From the NCBI GenBank assembly GCA_046160045.1, contig JBJXGR010000127.1, positions 1 to 10,545 of the forward strand: DNA of 10,545 nucleotides. Reading direction: 5' to 3'. The notes below the pieces were generated by a model. The model had not been told where the DNA came from, searched no databases, and saw only the letters and a list, made by a program, of their open reading frames with translations. Origin of the DNA: CAZGUX01 sp046160045 (GTDB lineage Bacteria; Acidobacteriota; Terriglobia; Bryobacterales; Bryobacteraceae). The translations under genes were made by a program, and so were the position numbers. The stretch's first letter is position 1; each line of letters opens with the position of its first letter. Of this stretch, positions 1-6,402 are shown one piece after another.

Positions 1-2340
1 TGGAGTAGCCGGACACGCATCCAGCCGGTGTTTAAGGCGGGTTTCAATGGCGCTGGGAGGCTGCCTGCCTGTTGGACCAACGGCAATCGCACCCATGATC
101 GCCGTTGTGCTCAGCACGTCGTTTTGCAGAAAGACGTTAATATTCTGTTCCATTTCAAGAGGAAAGCGCGGGGCAGGTCCTACGACCTTGTCGCGATAGG
201 CTCTAAGCACGACCTCTTTGAATACCGGAAGTGCAACCCTGCCGCCGGTTTCGCCCGACCCGAGCGAACGGTTGTCGTCAAAGCCGATGCGGACAGCGAC
301 CGTAATTCCGTCGGGACCATACGTGGAGCCCACGAAGAGTGCGTCCCTGAAGCCATTCGTAGTTCCTGTTTTTCCCATGACAGAGATCGGGAACCCACTG
401 GAGTCGAGGGAATGAGCCGTGCCCGTCGGCATCCGCACCACACCACGCAGACCCTCCTGAATCAGCGAGAGCGCGCCGGGCCCGATATGGACTGGAGACG
501 ACACGCGTCCGACATCGGCCATTACCTCGCCCGAATCGCGCACAATCCTCCGAATAACATAGGGCTGGGTCAGAATACCCGATGCAATCGTGCGGTAGGC
601 ATTGGCCAGTTCGAGCAAGTTCACTTCGGAGGCGCCCAGAACTGTCGTGGGGTATGCCCGCAGGGGCGTCTGGATCCCTACACTGCGCGCGGTCCGCAGG
701 ACGCTGTCAATCCCGATTTGCCCCGCAAGCCAAATCGCAACGGCGTTTCTGGATTCCGCCAGCGCCAGCCGGAGGGGCATCATGCCCTTGAATTGACCAT
801 CGTAGTTCGAGATCCATTTCATGTCCTGCCCGCTACCATCGGCGACGCTAATGGGTTCGTCGGGTACCACGGTGTCGAGATTGACGATTCCTGCCCGAAA
901 AGCGGCTAGATAGACAAAAGGTTTCATAGCGGATCCAGGTTGCCGCAGAGACTTCGTGACGCGGTTGAAGTCGACATAGGTTCTGGAGCGTTCCTGATAG
1001 AACTTGCGGCCGCCCGTTTCCGCGAGGATGCTCGCATCGCGGTTCCTGAGTACCACCACCGAACCCTGGATCTGGCCGCGTGCGACAGGATGCCGCTTCT
1101 CGTACAGCAGAAGCCCGTGCTCCAATGCGTTGTCCGTAATCTGCTGGAGCCCTGCGTCCACCGTCGAGTAGACCTGGATGCGCCCCTGCCGCAAGTCGTT
1201 GACGCCGAGGCCAGCCTGGCGGCTGGTCAGTTCGTCAATGACATTGTCAACCACTGCGGACGCGTCGATCGTCTTGTCCTTGTGCTGTTTCGCGGTCACC
1301 TCAATCGGACGCCGCATGGCTCTGCGTGCCTGGTCCGGAGAGATAAAGCCGTTTGCGGCCATCAGCGCCAGGGTTTGGTCTCGGCGCTGTAAGACTCGCC
1401 CCGTTTCGCTCGCATCCGGCGCGTAGTCCCGGGCCGACTTTGCGGTTCCCGCCAAGAGCGCCGCTTTGTCCGCATCGTCCGCGGTCAACATGTAGAGGGG
1501 CCGGCCGAAATAGTATTCCGCCCCTTTGGCAAGTCCGTATTGACCGTTTCCCATGTAGATTAAGCTGGCGTAGCGGGCCAGGATTTCTTCCTTGGCCCGG
1601 CGCTTTGAGCCGAAGTGCTTCTGCATCTGTTCTTCGATCCAGAACGAAAGGCGTATCTCCTCCGCCTTCCGCACCAGCATGTTGACCATTCGTGCGCCGA
1701 TTACACCCGACAACACCCGAGCCAGGCGGGCGCTGTGCCGGAGTTGGCCGCTGTTCTCTTCGGCCATCATGGTCTTGAGGAAGTAGCCACGCACCAGTTG
1801 TTGGGTGATGGTAGATCCACCTTGCGGGAAGATGGCGGAACTATTGGCTGCGTTTCGACTTCCAATCCTCGCAAGGCGGCCTATGAGATCGCCGAGCTTG
1901 ATCTTATAAAGCACGCGGACGAATCCGGAGTAATCGATTCCCGAATGGGAAAAGAAGTTTTTGTCTTCCGCCGAGAGAATCGCGGCGCGAACGATGGGAG
2001 GGATTTCCTCATAGCGGGTGATCTCGCGGTACTCGATTGCCATCTCCTTCAGCGGGCGTCCGTTGACATCGTAAATGCGCCCGATCGTGGAGAGTTCGAA
2101 CCGGGTGAACCCTTCCAGATCGGGCAGATTGCTTCTGTCAAAATAGAGGTGATAGGAACCCACAGAAGCGACGAAGATAGCAAACGCCGTCGCACAAGAG
2201 GCAAGGCGCACGGGTCCGCTCTTCCTGTTGCAGTCCAGCCTGATCCTGTCCATCACTCTCCAAAACCAGGTTCGAATAGCCATCGTGGAATCCGTGAGGT
2301 TCAGGTAGCCTTGCAGCGCTCGCCGGAGGGCTTTCGTCAT
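1..2340 (-). CDS. Class A penicillin-binding protein (PBP1A family), bifunctional transglycosylase/transpeptidase, 3' end off the window
   Basis: Peptidoglycan synthase that would polymerise lipid II and cross-link stem peptides on the outer face of the inner membrane. The frame is open for 780 codons from ATG 2340 to the window edge, so the C-terminus is missing. Residues about 44-67 form a signal anchor. The glycosyltransferase (GT51) domain follows: the EDKNFF motif with catalytic Glu125, then GGSTITQQL at 174-182. The transpeptidase domain shows SAMK (Ser470, Lys473), SRN (530-532) and KTGT (Lys657). All three penicillin-binding motifs are present, so it should be active. No UB2H-like insert is seen between anchor and GT51, which favours PBP1A over PBP1B. 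Start: ATG 2340 has AAGG six bases upstream, and an in-frame TGA lies 21 codons upstream. ATG 2253, with GGAG in front of it, is a credible alternative that still keeps the anchor. The plus-strand frames across this region are shadows. Confidence 0.95.
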   Translation of the reverse strand, partial: MTKALRRALQGYLNLTDSTMAIRTWFWRVMDRIRLDCNRKSGPVRLASCATAFAIFVASVGSYHLYFDRSNLPDLEGFTRFELSTIGRIYDVNGRPLKEMAIEYREITRYEEIPPIVRAAILSAEDKNFFSHSGIDYSGFVRVLYKIKLGDLIGRLARIGSRNAANSSAIFPQGGSTITQQLVRGYFLKTMMAEENSGQLRHSARLARVLSGVIGARMVNMLVRKAEEIRLSFWIEEQMQKHFGSKRRAKEEILARYASLIYMGNGQYGLAKGAEYYFGRPLYMLTADDADKAALLAGTAKSARDYAPDASETGRVLQRRDQTLALMAANGFISPDQARRAMRRPIEVTAKQHKDKTIDASAVVDNVIDELTSRQAGLGVNDLRQGRIQVYSTVDAGLQQITDNALEHGLLLYEKRHPVARGQIQGSVVVLRNRDASILAETGGRKFYQERSRTYVDFNRVTKSLRQPGSAMKPFVYLAAFRAGIVNLDTVVPDEPISVADGSGQDMKWISNYDGQFKGMMPLRLALAESRNAVAIWLAGQIGIDSVLRTARSVGIQTPLRAYPTTVLGASEVNLLELANAYRTIASGILTQPYVIRRIVRDSGEVMADVGRVSSPVHIGPGALSLIQEGLRGVVRMPTGTAHSLDSSGFPISVMGKTGTTNGFRDALFVGSTYGPDGITVAVRIGFDDNRSLGSGETGGRVALPVFKEVVLRAYRDKVVGPAPRFPLEMEQNINVFLQNDVLSTTAIMGAIAVGPTGRQPPSAIETRLKHRLDACPATP

Positions 2341-2361
2341 ACACAGCCTTGCGCAACGAGT

Positions 2362-2395
2362 GTCCGGAAGGGCTGGCAGTTCGATCCTTCCGGAC
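2362..2395 (-). terminator. Perfect 10-bp stem-loop between the BON gene and the PBP gene
   Basis: GTCCGGAAGG at 2362-2371 pairs perfectly with CCTTCCGGAC at 2386-2395 around a 14-base loop. It lies downstream of the minus-strand BON gene (stop at 2438) and 22 bases upstream of the PBP start at 2340. It may end BON transcription or act in the leader of the PBP mRNA. There is no T-run, so a classical intrinsic terminator is not certain. Confidence 0.5.
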
Positions 2396-2437
2396 GTGTG
2401 TCATCGGCGCACACAAACGCGATCATGAAAGTAGCGC

Positions 2438-2986
2438 TTACTTAGACGACGTCGCCTTTTGTCGTTTTATCTGCAGTTCGTTTACTACCTGCTGCACGTT
2501 TGGAACTGCGGCCGCTACCTCTTCCGCCTGCGCGCGCTTGGCTTGGGAGTCCACCTCGCCGGACAGGGTTACGACGTGATTCTTGACGTCGTACTTCACC
2601 ATCTCATCAAGCTGTTCTTTGATGAGAGCCGCATGCAGGTTGTTCCCGATGCCTTCGTCCAGTTCCGAGTTCATCTTTTTGGCATCACTCGCGGCGCCCG
2701 GCGGAATCACTTCAATCTGGTTTGCCACAACTTGGGTTCCCGCGATGGTCTTAGCGATCGATTCGGCCTGCAGTTTGTCAGCGTCTGAGGCGACATGTCC
2801 GCCAAGGGTGACGATCCCTTTTTCACGATCCTGACTGACGGAGACATCTTTCAGGCCCGCCCTGTCAAGAGAAGCGTGGACGCTGTCAGAGACGTCGGCT
2901 GCCTTCGTGGACGGCACAGAACACCCTGCCAGAGTGCCGGCGATCGCGACCGCCAGCAGAAACCAGTACGGTTTGAGAGTTTTCAT
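2438..2986 (-). CDS. BON-domain lipoprotein with two BON domains
   Basis: A 182-residue envelope lipoprotein. The N-terminus is a hydrophobic signal ending in the lipobox LAGC with the lipidated cysteine at position 22. Two BON domains follow, at about 33-95 and 110-175, each with the helix-strand-GxV pattern (TLGGHV near 60-65, TLSGEV near 140-145). BON domains are found in OsmY-like and secretin-associated proteins and are thought to bind phospholipid or other envelope surfaces; the exact role here is unknown. Start: ATG 2986 is preferred over the adjacent ATG 2989 because AAGGA lies five bases before it. A longer frame from 3043 has no ribosome binding site and would bury the signal peptide. 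It faces away from the csbD gene, which is also a stress-type gene. Confidence 0.9.
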   Translation of the reverse strand: MKTLKPYWFLLAVAIAGTLAGCSVPSTKAADVSDSVHASLDRAGLKDVSVSQDREKGIVTLGGHVASDADKLQAESIAKTIAGTQVVANQIEVIPPGAASDAKKMNSELDEGIGNNLHAALIKEQLDEMVKYDVKNHVVTLSGEVDSQAKRAQAEEVAAAVPNVQQVVNELQIKRQKATSSK

Positions 2987-2989
2987 CAT

Positions 2990-3346
2990 TTTCCTTTGAA
3001 ACAGACATTCAGTCAGCTTCCGTAAGTGCAAGGGAAAGACCAAACGGGTTCGAAGCGAAATACTTCAACTTGGCGATGAGCCAGACGCCGGGCGGATGCA
3101 TTGCGTGTTCCGGCGGTTAACCTTATACGGTCAGGTGACTGCGTGTGGTCACGACCCGCGCCTTCCGATGAGCAGGCGGGAACGCAGAACCTGATCCATT
3201 CAGATGCTGTACATCCGAGCGCACTTTTCCTGACCGGCGAGCTTGATGGCATCGGCCTCCGACTGGGCATCCACTTGCAACCTTTCCGGTGTGAAGTTGG
3301 CCGGGCTCCTGGCCCGACCAGAAAGCGTCGGAAGAAGGAAAGAGAT
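2990..3346. other. Divergent intergenic region between the BON lipoprotein and csbD
   Basis: About 350 bases without a gene I recognise; it should hold both divergent promoters. An imperfect dyad lies at 3129-3156 (GGTC..GTGAC, 8-base gap, GTCAC-GACC) and could be an operator. A short hairpin at 3302-3316 (CGGGC, loop TCCTG, GCCCG) lies just ahead of the csbD start. The csbD frame is open far upstream, to 3101, but that extension has no family similarity I can see. I could not assign -35/-10 boxes with confidence. Confidence 0.4.
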
Positions 3347-3526
3347 ATGACAAACAGTACCAAGGACCAGATCAAAGGCACGTTTCACGAAGTCAAAGGC
3401 AAAGTCAAAGAGAAGGCGGGAGAGTTCATGGACGATCCCGACGTGAAGGCCGAGGGCCAGAGCGAGAACCTCGCTGGCAAGGTCCAGAAGAAACTCGGCC
3501 AGGTGGAAAAGGTATTCGAGAAATGA
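3347..3526 (+). CDS. CsbD family stress-response protein
   Basis: A 59-residue, highly charged protein. It starts MTNSTKDQIKG and contains the family pattern (D)QIKGxxxEVKGKVKEKAGE, then AEGQSENLAGKVQKKLGQ, which is the two-part CsbD-like repeat. The family is named for Bacillus CsbD, a sigma-B-controlled protein of unknown biochemical function; relatives such as E. coli YjbJ are among abundant stress proteins. The start is set by AAGGA at 3335-3339, seven bases before ATG. The length is normal for the family. It is followed at once by a long hairpin and then by other small envelope-stress-type genes on the same strand, so it probably belongs to a general stress islet. Confidence 0.92.
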   Translation: MTNSTKDQIKGTFHEVKGKVKEKAGEFMDDPDVKAEGQSENLAGKVQKKLGQVEKVFEK

Positions 3527-3533
3527 AGCAACC

Positions 3534-3601
3534 GGTCCCTTGCGGCAGCACCATCGAGGGCGACTGACGATTGCTGGATTGCGCCCGTGCTGCCAGGGAC
3601 C
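3534..3601 (+). terminator. Long stem-loop just after csbD
   Basis: GGTCCCT (3534-3540) and GGCAGCAC (3544-3551), separated by a three-base bulge, pair with GTGCTGCC (3587-3594) and AGGGACC (3595-3601). That gives 15 base pairs around a 35-base loop, starting eight bases after the csbD stop. It probably terminates or stabilises the csbD transcript, or it is a REP-like palindrome. No T-tract follows. Confidence 0.55.
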
Positions 3602-3639
3602 GCCGCCAGGAGGTGGTGCGACCAGGACGCCCGCAACCA

Positions 3640-3817
3640 TCCTGATCGTGCCCGGCTAGTTCGGTCTACAAACACGACTGCGGAAAGGGTCGTCGACATA
3701 GGACCGATTCACGCTTCTCGGGAAAAGACACCCAATGTGCCACCGTCTCCCCTGCCTAGAGCGGCGCTGATTGGCGGGATAGTCCTCCTCGTTGCAGACA
3801 AGAAGGCTGCGAGTTAG
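3640..3817 (+). pseudogene. Decayed small membrane-protein gene, C-terminal part only in frame
   Basis: The frame ending at TAG 3815-3817 reads RVVDIGPIHASREKT, then a proline-rich turn and LIGGIVLLVADKKAAS. This recalls a small two-helix membrane family common next to CsbD/BON genes, in which an N-terminal helix precedes a TREK-VDIGPI segment and a second helix ends GGIVLLV-x-G/DK (DUF3185-like; recalled, not searched). The first helix is missing from this frame. A candidate piece of it, TILIVPG, appears near 3640 in another frame and runs into a TAG. The frame break and missing start suggest a remnant, though a divergent short gene cannot be excluded. Confidence 0.4.
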
Positions 3818-3844
3818 CTTTCGTTGGTGAAAGGAAAGTTCACA

Positions 3845-4000
3845 ATGTTGATGCTGCTGATCGTTTTGCTGCTGGTTTTAGGCCTCGGAGGCGGATACTA
3901 TGGCCATAGCCGTTGGGGCTACGGCGGTGGTGCTGGTATTGGGCTCGGTTCCGTACTAGTGATTGTGCTGATTGCCTACATGCTGGGACTTATTCGCTAG
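3845..4000 (+). CDS. DUF3309-like small membrane protein
   Basis: A 51-residue peptide: a hydrophobic helix from about residue 1 to 14 (MLMLLIVLLLVLGLGGG), a short aromatic/glycine turn (YYGHSRWGYGGGAG), and a second helix from about 31 to 49. This two-helix layout with an SRxWGYG centre matches DUF3309-type proteins, inner-membrane peptides of unknown function often found beside stress genes. AAGGA at 3831-3835 lies nine bases before ATG 3845; ATG 3851 is an alternative. Its TAG stop is part of the CTAG at the edge of the small element at 3997-4112, so that element sits exactly at the gene's end. Confidence 0.75.
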   Translation: MLMLLIVLLLVLGLGGGYYGHSRWGYGGGAGIGLGSVLVIVLIAYMLGLIR

Positions 4001-4112
4001 CAGCCCGTGGTAAATGTCCGCCCGCAGGCAAGACACTCCCGTAAGCTGCTGAAACGACAGAGCCGCGACCGGAAGGGAGCGGGCATTTTCGGCTTCTACC
4101 ACGGGCTGCTAG
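3997..4112. mobile_element. MITE/REP-like element with 16-bp perfect terminal inverted repeats including CTAG
   Basis: CTAGCAGCCCGTGGTA at 3997-4012 is repeated as its exact reverse complement at 4097-4112, with 84 bases between. The outer CTAG is self-complementary, so it reads equally as a 4-bp target duplication around a 108-base element with 12-bp inverted ends (CAGCCCGTGGTA). There is no coding capacity. The interior contains GAGCCGCGACCGGAAGGGAGCGGG (24 bases split here for description as GAGCCGCGACC and GGAAGGGAGCGGG), a motif I associate with repeats of Solibacter-type genomes; that association is from memory. Confidence 0.6.
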
Positions 4113-4212
4113 GGACTGCCCCACAAACTGGATCTGTCGAGACGGCCAAAGCTCGAGAGTTGGGGTCACGTGGTTGAAATGACGGAAGTTGACGAGAGGT
4201 GGTGAATTTGCA

Positions 4213-4328
4213 GGGGCCGCATACATATCGCCCCGGCCAGGGCGAAGCCCGCAGAGGCGGGCTGTGGGTGGTTGAAGGGTTACCCACAAAGCCGGCCTTC
4301 GGCCTGCGGGTTGCATGTATGCGACCCC
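4213..4328. repeat. Long imperfect palindrome enclosing several nested hairpins
   Basis: GGGGCCGCATACAT (4213-4226) is matched at 13 of 14 positions by the reverse complement of ATGTATGCGACCCC (4315-4328). Inside lie CGCCC/GGGCG (4229-4244), AGCCCGC/GCGGGCT (4246-4263, loop AGAG), GTGGGT/ACCCAC (4264-4287) and GGCC-TTC-GGCC (4294-4304). This order of hairpins within an outer stem is typical of a REP/BIME-like cluster or a structured RNA. Confidence 0.55.
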
Positions 4329-4360
4329 TACGTTGTTGGTCGGGCGCACTTCTGGGAGCG

Positions 4361-4384
4361 CCGGTCGGAGACCCGGTCGGAGAC
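4361..4384 (+). repeat. Perfect 12-bp tandem duplication (CCGGTCGGAGAC x2)
   Basis: Two adjacent exact copies of CCGGTCGGAGAC. The core GGAGACC recurs in the second tandem pair at 4442-4465. Confidence 0.7.
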
Positions 4385-4441
4385 CGCCGCCACAGGAAAT
4401 GAAAACGTTGGCGGGCGAAAACGAGCCCACCATTTTTATTT

Positions 4442-4465
4442 GGGGAGACCTGGGGGGAGACCTGG
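4442..4465 (+). repeat. Perfect 12-bp tandem duplication (GGGGAGACCTGG x2)
   Basis: Two adjacent exact copies of GGGGAGACCTGG. They run directly into GGGGACGTCCAACGCGTT (4464-4481), a motif that reappears with one mismatch at 6345-6362 where the terminase-like gene is cut. Confidence 0.7.
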
Positions 4466-4829
4466 GGACGTCCAACGCGTTAACCGGGTTTTCCTGTCAC
4501 TCGCGCCGACCCCAAGCCCGATCATCGGCAGATACTGGATCGCCTGCCGGTTCCCATCTCGGCCACCCGCTGCCCGCTCCCTCGATCCGGTGCGAAGCGA
4601 GTTCTGCTCGTCCTAGGGAATGCATCCGGGTCGAAGAAGCAGCGGGCACTCGGGGTCAAAGACCGTGGTTCCGATTTCCCGGATTCTCCACCGAGCCGGG
4701 CGGTCTACGCGAAAGCCGCGCGGCGGTCCCGCCCTTTTCGACAAAGCTCGATGGCTGACCCGGTCGCGGACTACATCACTGTTCCACAGATCGGGTGTCC
4801 CTCCGGAGAGAAGGGACCGTTTCGTCCAA

Positions 4830-5327
4830 TCACGCCGCCCGGCGCTTCTCCGCATCCTCCCGCGCGATCCGCTCCGCCACCTCGAGCAGGGCCTCCTCCG
4901 CCCCCGGGAACCGCCGTAGCACTTCCCGTAGCGGTCCGTTTCCGGCCGCCGTTCGCGCTCGCTCTCCGCCACCGCCCGCCGCCTTCCGGTGTCCCGCCTC
5001 CAGTGCCCACAATCGCGCCAGTTCCTTCATCGCCTCCAGCGCCACGCGCGGTTTCTTCCGCTCGTGCCGCCCATACATCACCGTCATCACTTCCCGCATC
5101 CAGCCCAACCTCTGGAGCAATTCGTCCTGCCGTTCCGCGTCCTCTTCGGTCCGCGTTCGCCCCGCCGCCAGTTCCCGCGTCAGGTGCTCGGTCCGGTGCC
5201 GCGACAGCGCGCTCTTCGACACCTCGTACCGCCTTGCCACTACCCGGCAATTCGTCCCTTCCATCAGTGCCATTTCCATCGCTTTCCGCTCCGGGTGCCG
5301 GCAAATTGAACATTTGGGTTCCTGCAT
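4830..5327 (-). CDS. HTH protein with N-terminal CxxC motif, possible terminase-small-subunit-like DNA-binding protein
   Basis: A 165-residue protein. Residues 1-12 read MQEPKCSICRHP, with Cys6 and Cys9 spaced as in a metal-binding knuckle. A helix-turn-helix follows at about 18-50 (RKAMEMALMEGTNCRVVARRYEVSKSALSRHR), where VSKSALSRHR is the likely recognition helix. The rest is charged helix, then an Ala/Gly/Arg-rich linker near 115-130 and a helical tail. The C-H-P-E-R start with an SxSALxRH helix is a recurrent class of small DNA-binding proteins, some next to phage terminases; I infer a possible TerS-like role from the divergent terminase-like gene at 6040. ATG 5327 is the only good start, but it lacks a clear Shine-Dalgarno. 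Strong GC bias makes long antisense frames here; those are shadows. Confidence 0.7.
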   Translation of the reverse strand: MQEPKCSICRHPERKAMEMALMEGTNCRVVARRYEVSKSALSRHRTEHLTRELAAGRTRTEEDAERQDELLQRLGWMREVMTVMYGRHERKKPRVALEAMKELARLWALEAGHRKAAGGGGERARTAAGNGPLREVLRRFPGAEEALLEVAERIAREDAEKRRAA

Positions 5328-5597
5328 CTTTCTAGATAACCCGCCAATAGCATCTCACGTGTGTCTACACGTTCTACGCCTCTAGCCGGCCTTCGCCGCC
5401 GCTCCAATTTCTCCTGAATTCCTCTCCCTTAACGACTTACGTTCACAAGCGTCATAAAAATAATTTTCCTTCAACTGCTGTGACTTACAAGTCTGCCCCC
5501 TCAAATTCCTCTGGACATCCCCTCATCCTGAAAGTAGAAAGGATCCCTCAATGACCTCGAGCACCAGTAGGGCCGCTGGCCTGCCAAACCCTGGTGG

Positions 5598-5681
5598 GGC
5601 GGGCTCCCCGGCCCGCCGCCGGCCCCCTGGCCGGCGTTCTTCCCCCGTGGCACCGGGCGACGTTTTTGGTCGCCCGGTGCC
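5598..5681 (+). ncRNA. Array of three stem-loops in module copy A (structured DNA or RNA)
   Basis: Stem-loop 1: GGCGGGC 5598-5604 with GCCCGCC 5611-5617. Stem-loop 2: CGCCGGCC 5617-5624 with GGCCGGCG 5629-5636, loop CCCT. Stem-loop 3: GGCACCGGGCGAC 5649-5661 with GTCGCCCGGTGCC 5669-5681, a 7-base loop and 13 perfect pairs. All three stems are kept in copy B, while bases in the loops change. Whether this acts as RNA, as a DNA cruciform or as a terminator array is not known. Confidence 0.4.
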
Positions 5682-5732
5682 TTCGCAGTTCTTTTGCCGC
5701 CCGCCGTTCTTCCATTTCCCCCAAAAAATCTT

Positions 5733-5781
5733 TGTCCCGCATCTCCGCACCTCTGTCCCACTTTGTCCCACTTCTTGTCCC
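5733..5781 (+). promoter_or_regulatory. Four phased TGTCCC(A/G)C iterons
   Basis: TGTCCC starts at 5733, 5754, 5764 and 5776, i.e. spacings of 21, 10 and 12 bases, close to one or two helical turns. Three of the four extend to TGTCCCAC. The same four sites with the same spacing occur in copy B (10045-10093, opposite strand). Phased direct repeats of this kind usually bind a protein cooperatively. Confidence 0.7.
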
Positions 5782-5904
5782 ACACCTATCTCCATTCCCT
5801 CCAATTACTTACACCGAAAACCCCTTTTTTTTGTCCCACTTGTCCACTTCGTCACCTAACCCGTTGATTCTACATACCGCCTACCCCCCTTGTCCCGGTT
5901 CCAA

Positions 5905-5918
5905 GTGGGACGTCCCAC
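5905..5918. promoter_or_regulatory. Perfect 14-bp palindrome GTGGGACGTCCCAC
   Basis: Two iteron half-sites placed head to head form GTGGGACGTCCCAC, a likely dimer operator. It lies 122 bases upstream of the terminase-like ATG, with TGTCCC sites on either side (5891 and 5923). Confidence 0.6.
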
Positions 5919-6039
5919 CATTTGTCCCAGTTCAACACTTTTCCAAAAATCGCGCCCTTTCGTTCCGGTCATTTACCGAAAGTACCCCCCGAATTCCCTT
6001 GACTTCGCCTGCCACACTGGGGGTAGAGAGAGAATTTCC

Positions 6040-6402
6040 ATGCCGTTTCCCCTGGCGCCCGAACTCGATTACCTCTGCTTCTCGAACCCCTCCTGGTTCG
6101 CCCGCCTCGCCCTCGGCTTCTCTCCCGACCCTCACCAGGAACGCGTCCTCACTTCCCAACACCCCCGCCGCGCCCTCTGCTGCTCCCGCCAGTGGGGCAA
6201 GTCCACCCTCGCCGCCATCCTCGCCGTCCACCGGTTGGTCTATGGTCCGTCCAGCAATACCTCGGTCATCGTCGCCCCCGCCCTCCGCCAGTCCCGCGAA
6301 CTCCTCTGCAAGATGCGCTCCTTCGTCCGTACCCTCGGAAACCCGGGGACGGCCAACGCGTTTCCGGCGAGGGACGAACACGCGGGCATCCTCTGGAAGT
6401 AG
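6040..6402 (+). pseudogene. Truncated terminase-large-subunit-like ATPase (N-terminal fragment)
   Basis: The frame from ATG 6040 encodes 120 residues, of which about the first 100 look genuine. FxPDPHQERVL (27-37) carries the adenine-contacting Gln33. CSRQWGKST places a Walker A motif at 49-56. VIVAPALRQSRELLCKMRSF (76-95) matches the segment after Walker A in phage terminase large subunits, the ATP-driven DNA packaging motors. Walker B and the nuclease domain are absent: after residue 100 the frame enters GGGGACGGCCAACGCGTT (6345-6362) and stops at 6402. Full-length TerL proteins are roughly 400-600 residues, so this is a fragment. The start has only a weak GAGAG purine stretch. A shorter piece of the same gene lies at 10330-10407. 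Confidence 0.7.
6345..6362. repeat. 18-base motif shared with 4464-4481 at the terminase truncation point
   Basis: GGGGACGGCCAACGCGTT differs at one of 18 positions from GGGGACGTCCAACGCGTT at 4464-4481. The surrounding GGAAAC...GTTTCC (6338-6365 region) can form a short stem. It marks the boundary between the terminase-like sequence and unrelated DNA. Confidence 0.55.

Larger units (their letters stand above)
4113..4829. other. Gene-poor region of hairpins and short repeats
   Basis: More than 700 bases with no gene I can support. The left half holds the repeats listed separately at 4213-4328, 4361-4384 and 4442-4465. The right half (about 4490-4829) has only short frames on both strands with no family resemblance. 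The sequence around 4620-4760 has coding-like stretches but no consistent start, so it may be debris of an older insertion. Confidence 0.4.
5525..5805 (+). repeat. Hairpin-spacer-iteron module, copy A
   Basis: Matches the reverse complement of 10021-10324. The first block (5525-5680) aligns to 10168-10324 with about ten mismatches and one single-base indel by hand count. The last block (5731-5805) aligns to 10021-10095 with four mismatches in 75. The middle (5681-5730, 50 bases) has no clear counterpart in copy B, whose spacer is 72 bases. The single-base indel falls in a C run and would shift any reading frame, which argues that the module is not protein-coding. Confidence 0.85.
5328..6039. 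promoter_or_regulatory. Divergent control region between the HTH gene and the terminase-like gene, with iterons
   Basis: This 712-base region contains no gene I accept. It holds the conserved module at 5525-5805 (stem-loops plus iterons), further TGTCCC-type sites at 5832-5837, 5841-5845, 5891-5896 and 5923-5928, and a perfect palindrome at 5905-5918. The part left of 5525 is relatively AT-rich, with nothing recognised. Both flanking genes point outward, so this is where their promoters must lie; the HTH protein is the obvious candidate to bind the iterons (inference). Confidence 0.6.

Noticed and set aside
28..2445. Long plus-strand open frames (28-909, 940-1392, 1615-2445)
   Set aside because: They are antisense to the penicillin-binding protein, whose minus-strand frame carries all GT51 and transpeptidase motifs in order.
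3990..4475. Minus-strand 161-codon frame
   Set aside because: It runs through the inverted-repeat element and the hairpin cluster, is Pro/Arg-rich and resembles no family; it is a by-product of GC-rich repeats.
4751..5385. Several plus-strand frames of 106-196 codons and a minus-strand 180-codon frame
   Set aside because: They are shadows of the HTH gene at 4830-5327, with low-complexity Pro/Ala/Ser or Gly/Ala composition.
5551..5859. Plus-strand ORF starting MTSSTSRAAG inside module copy A, with a similar start in copy B
   Set aside because: The first 20 or so codons agree between copies, but a single-base indel in the C run destroys the common frame, and the sequence is dominated by stem-loops.
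5733..5928. CRISPR array
   Set aside because: The repeated units are only 6-8 bases long with 3-50 base gaps; there are no uniform spacers and no cas genes.
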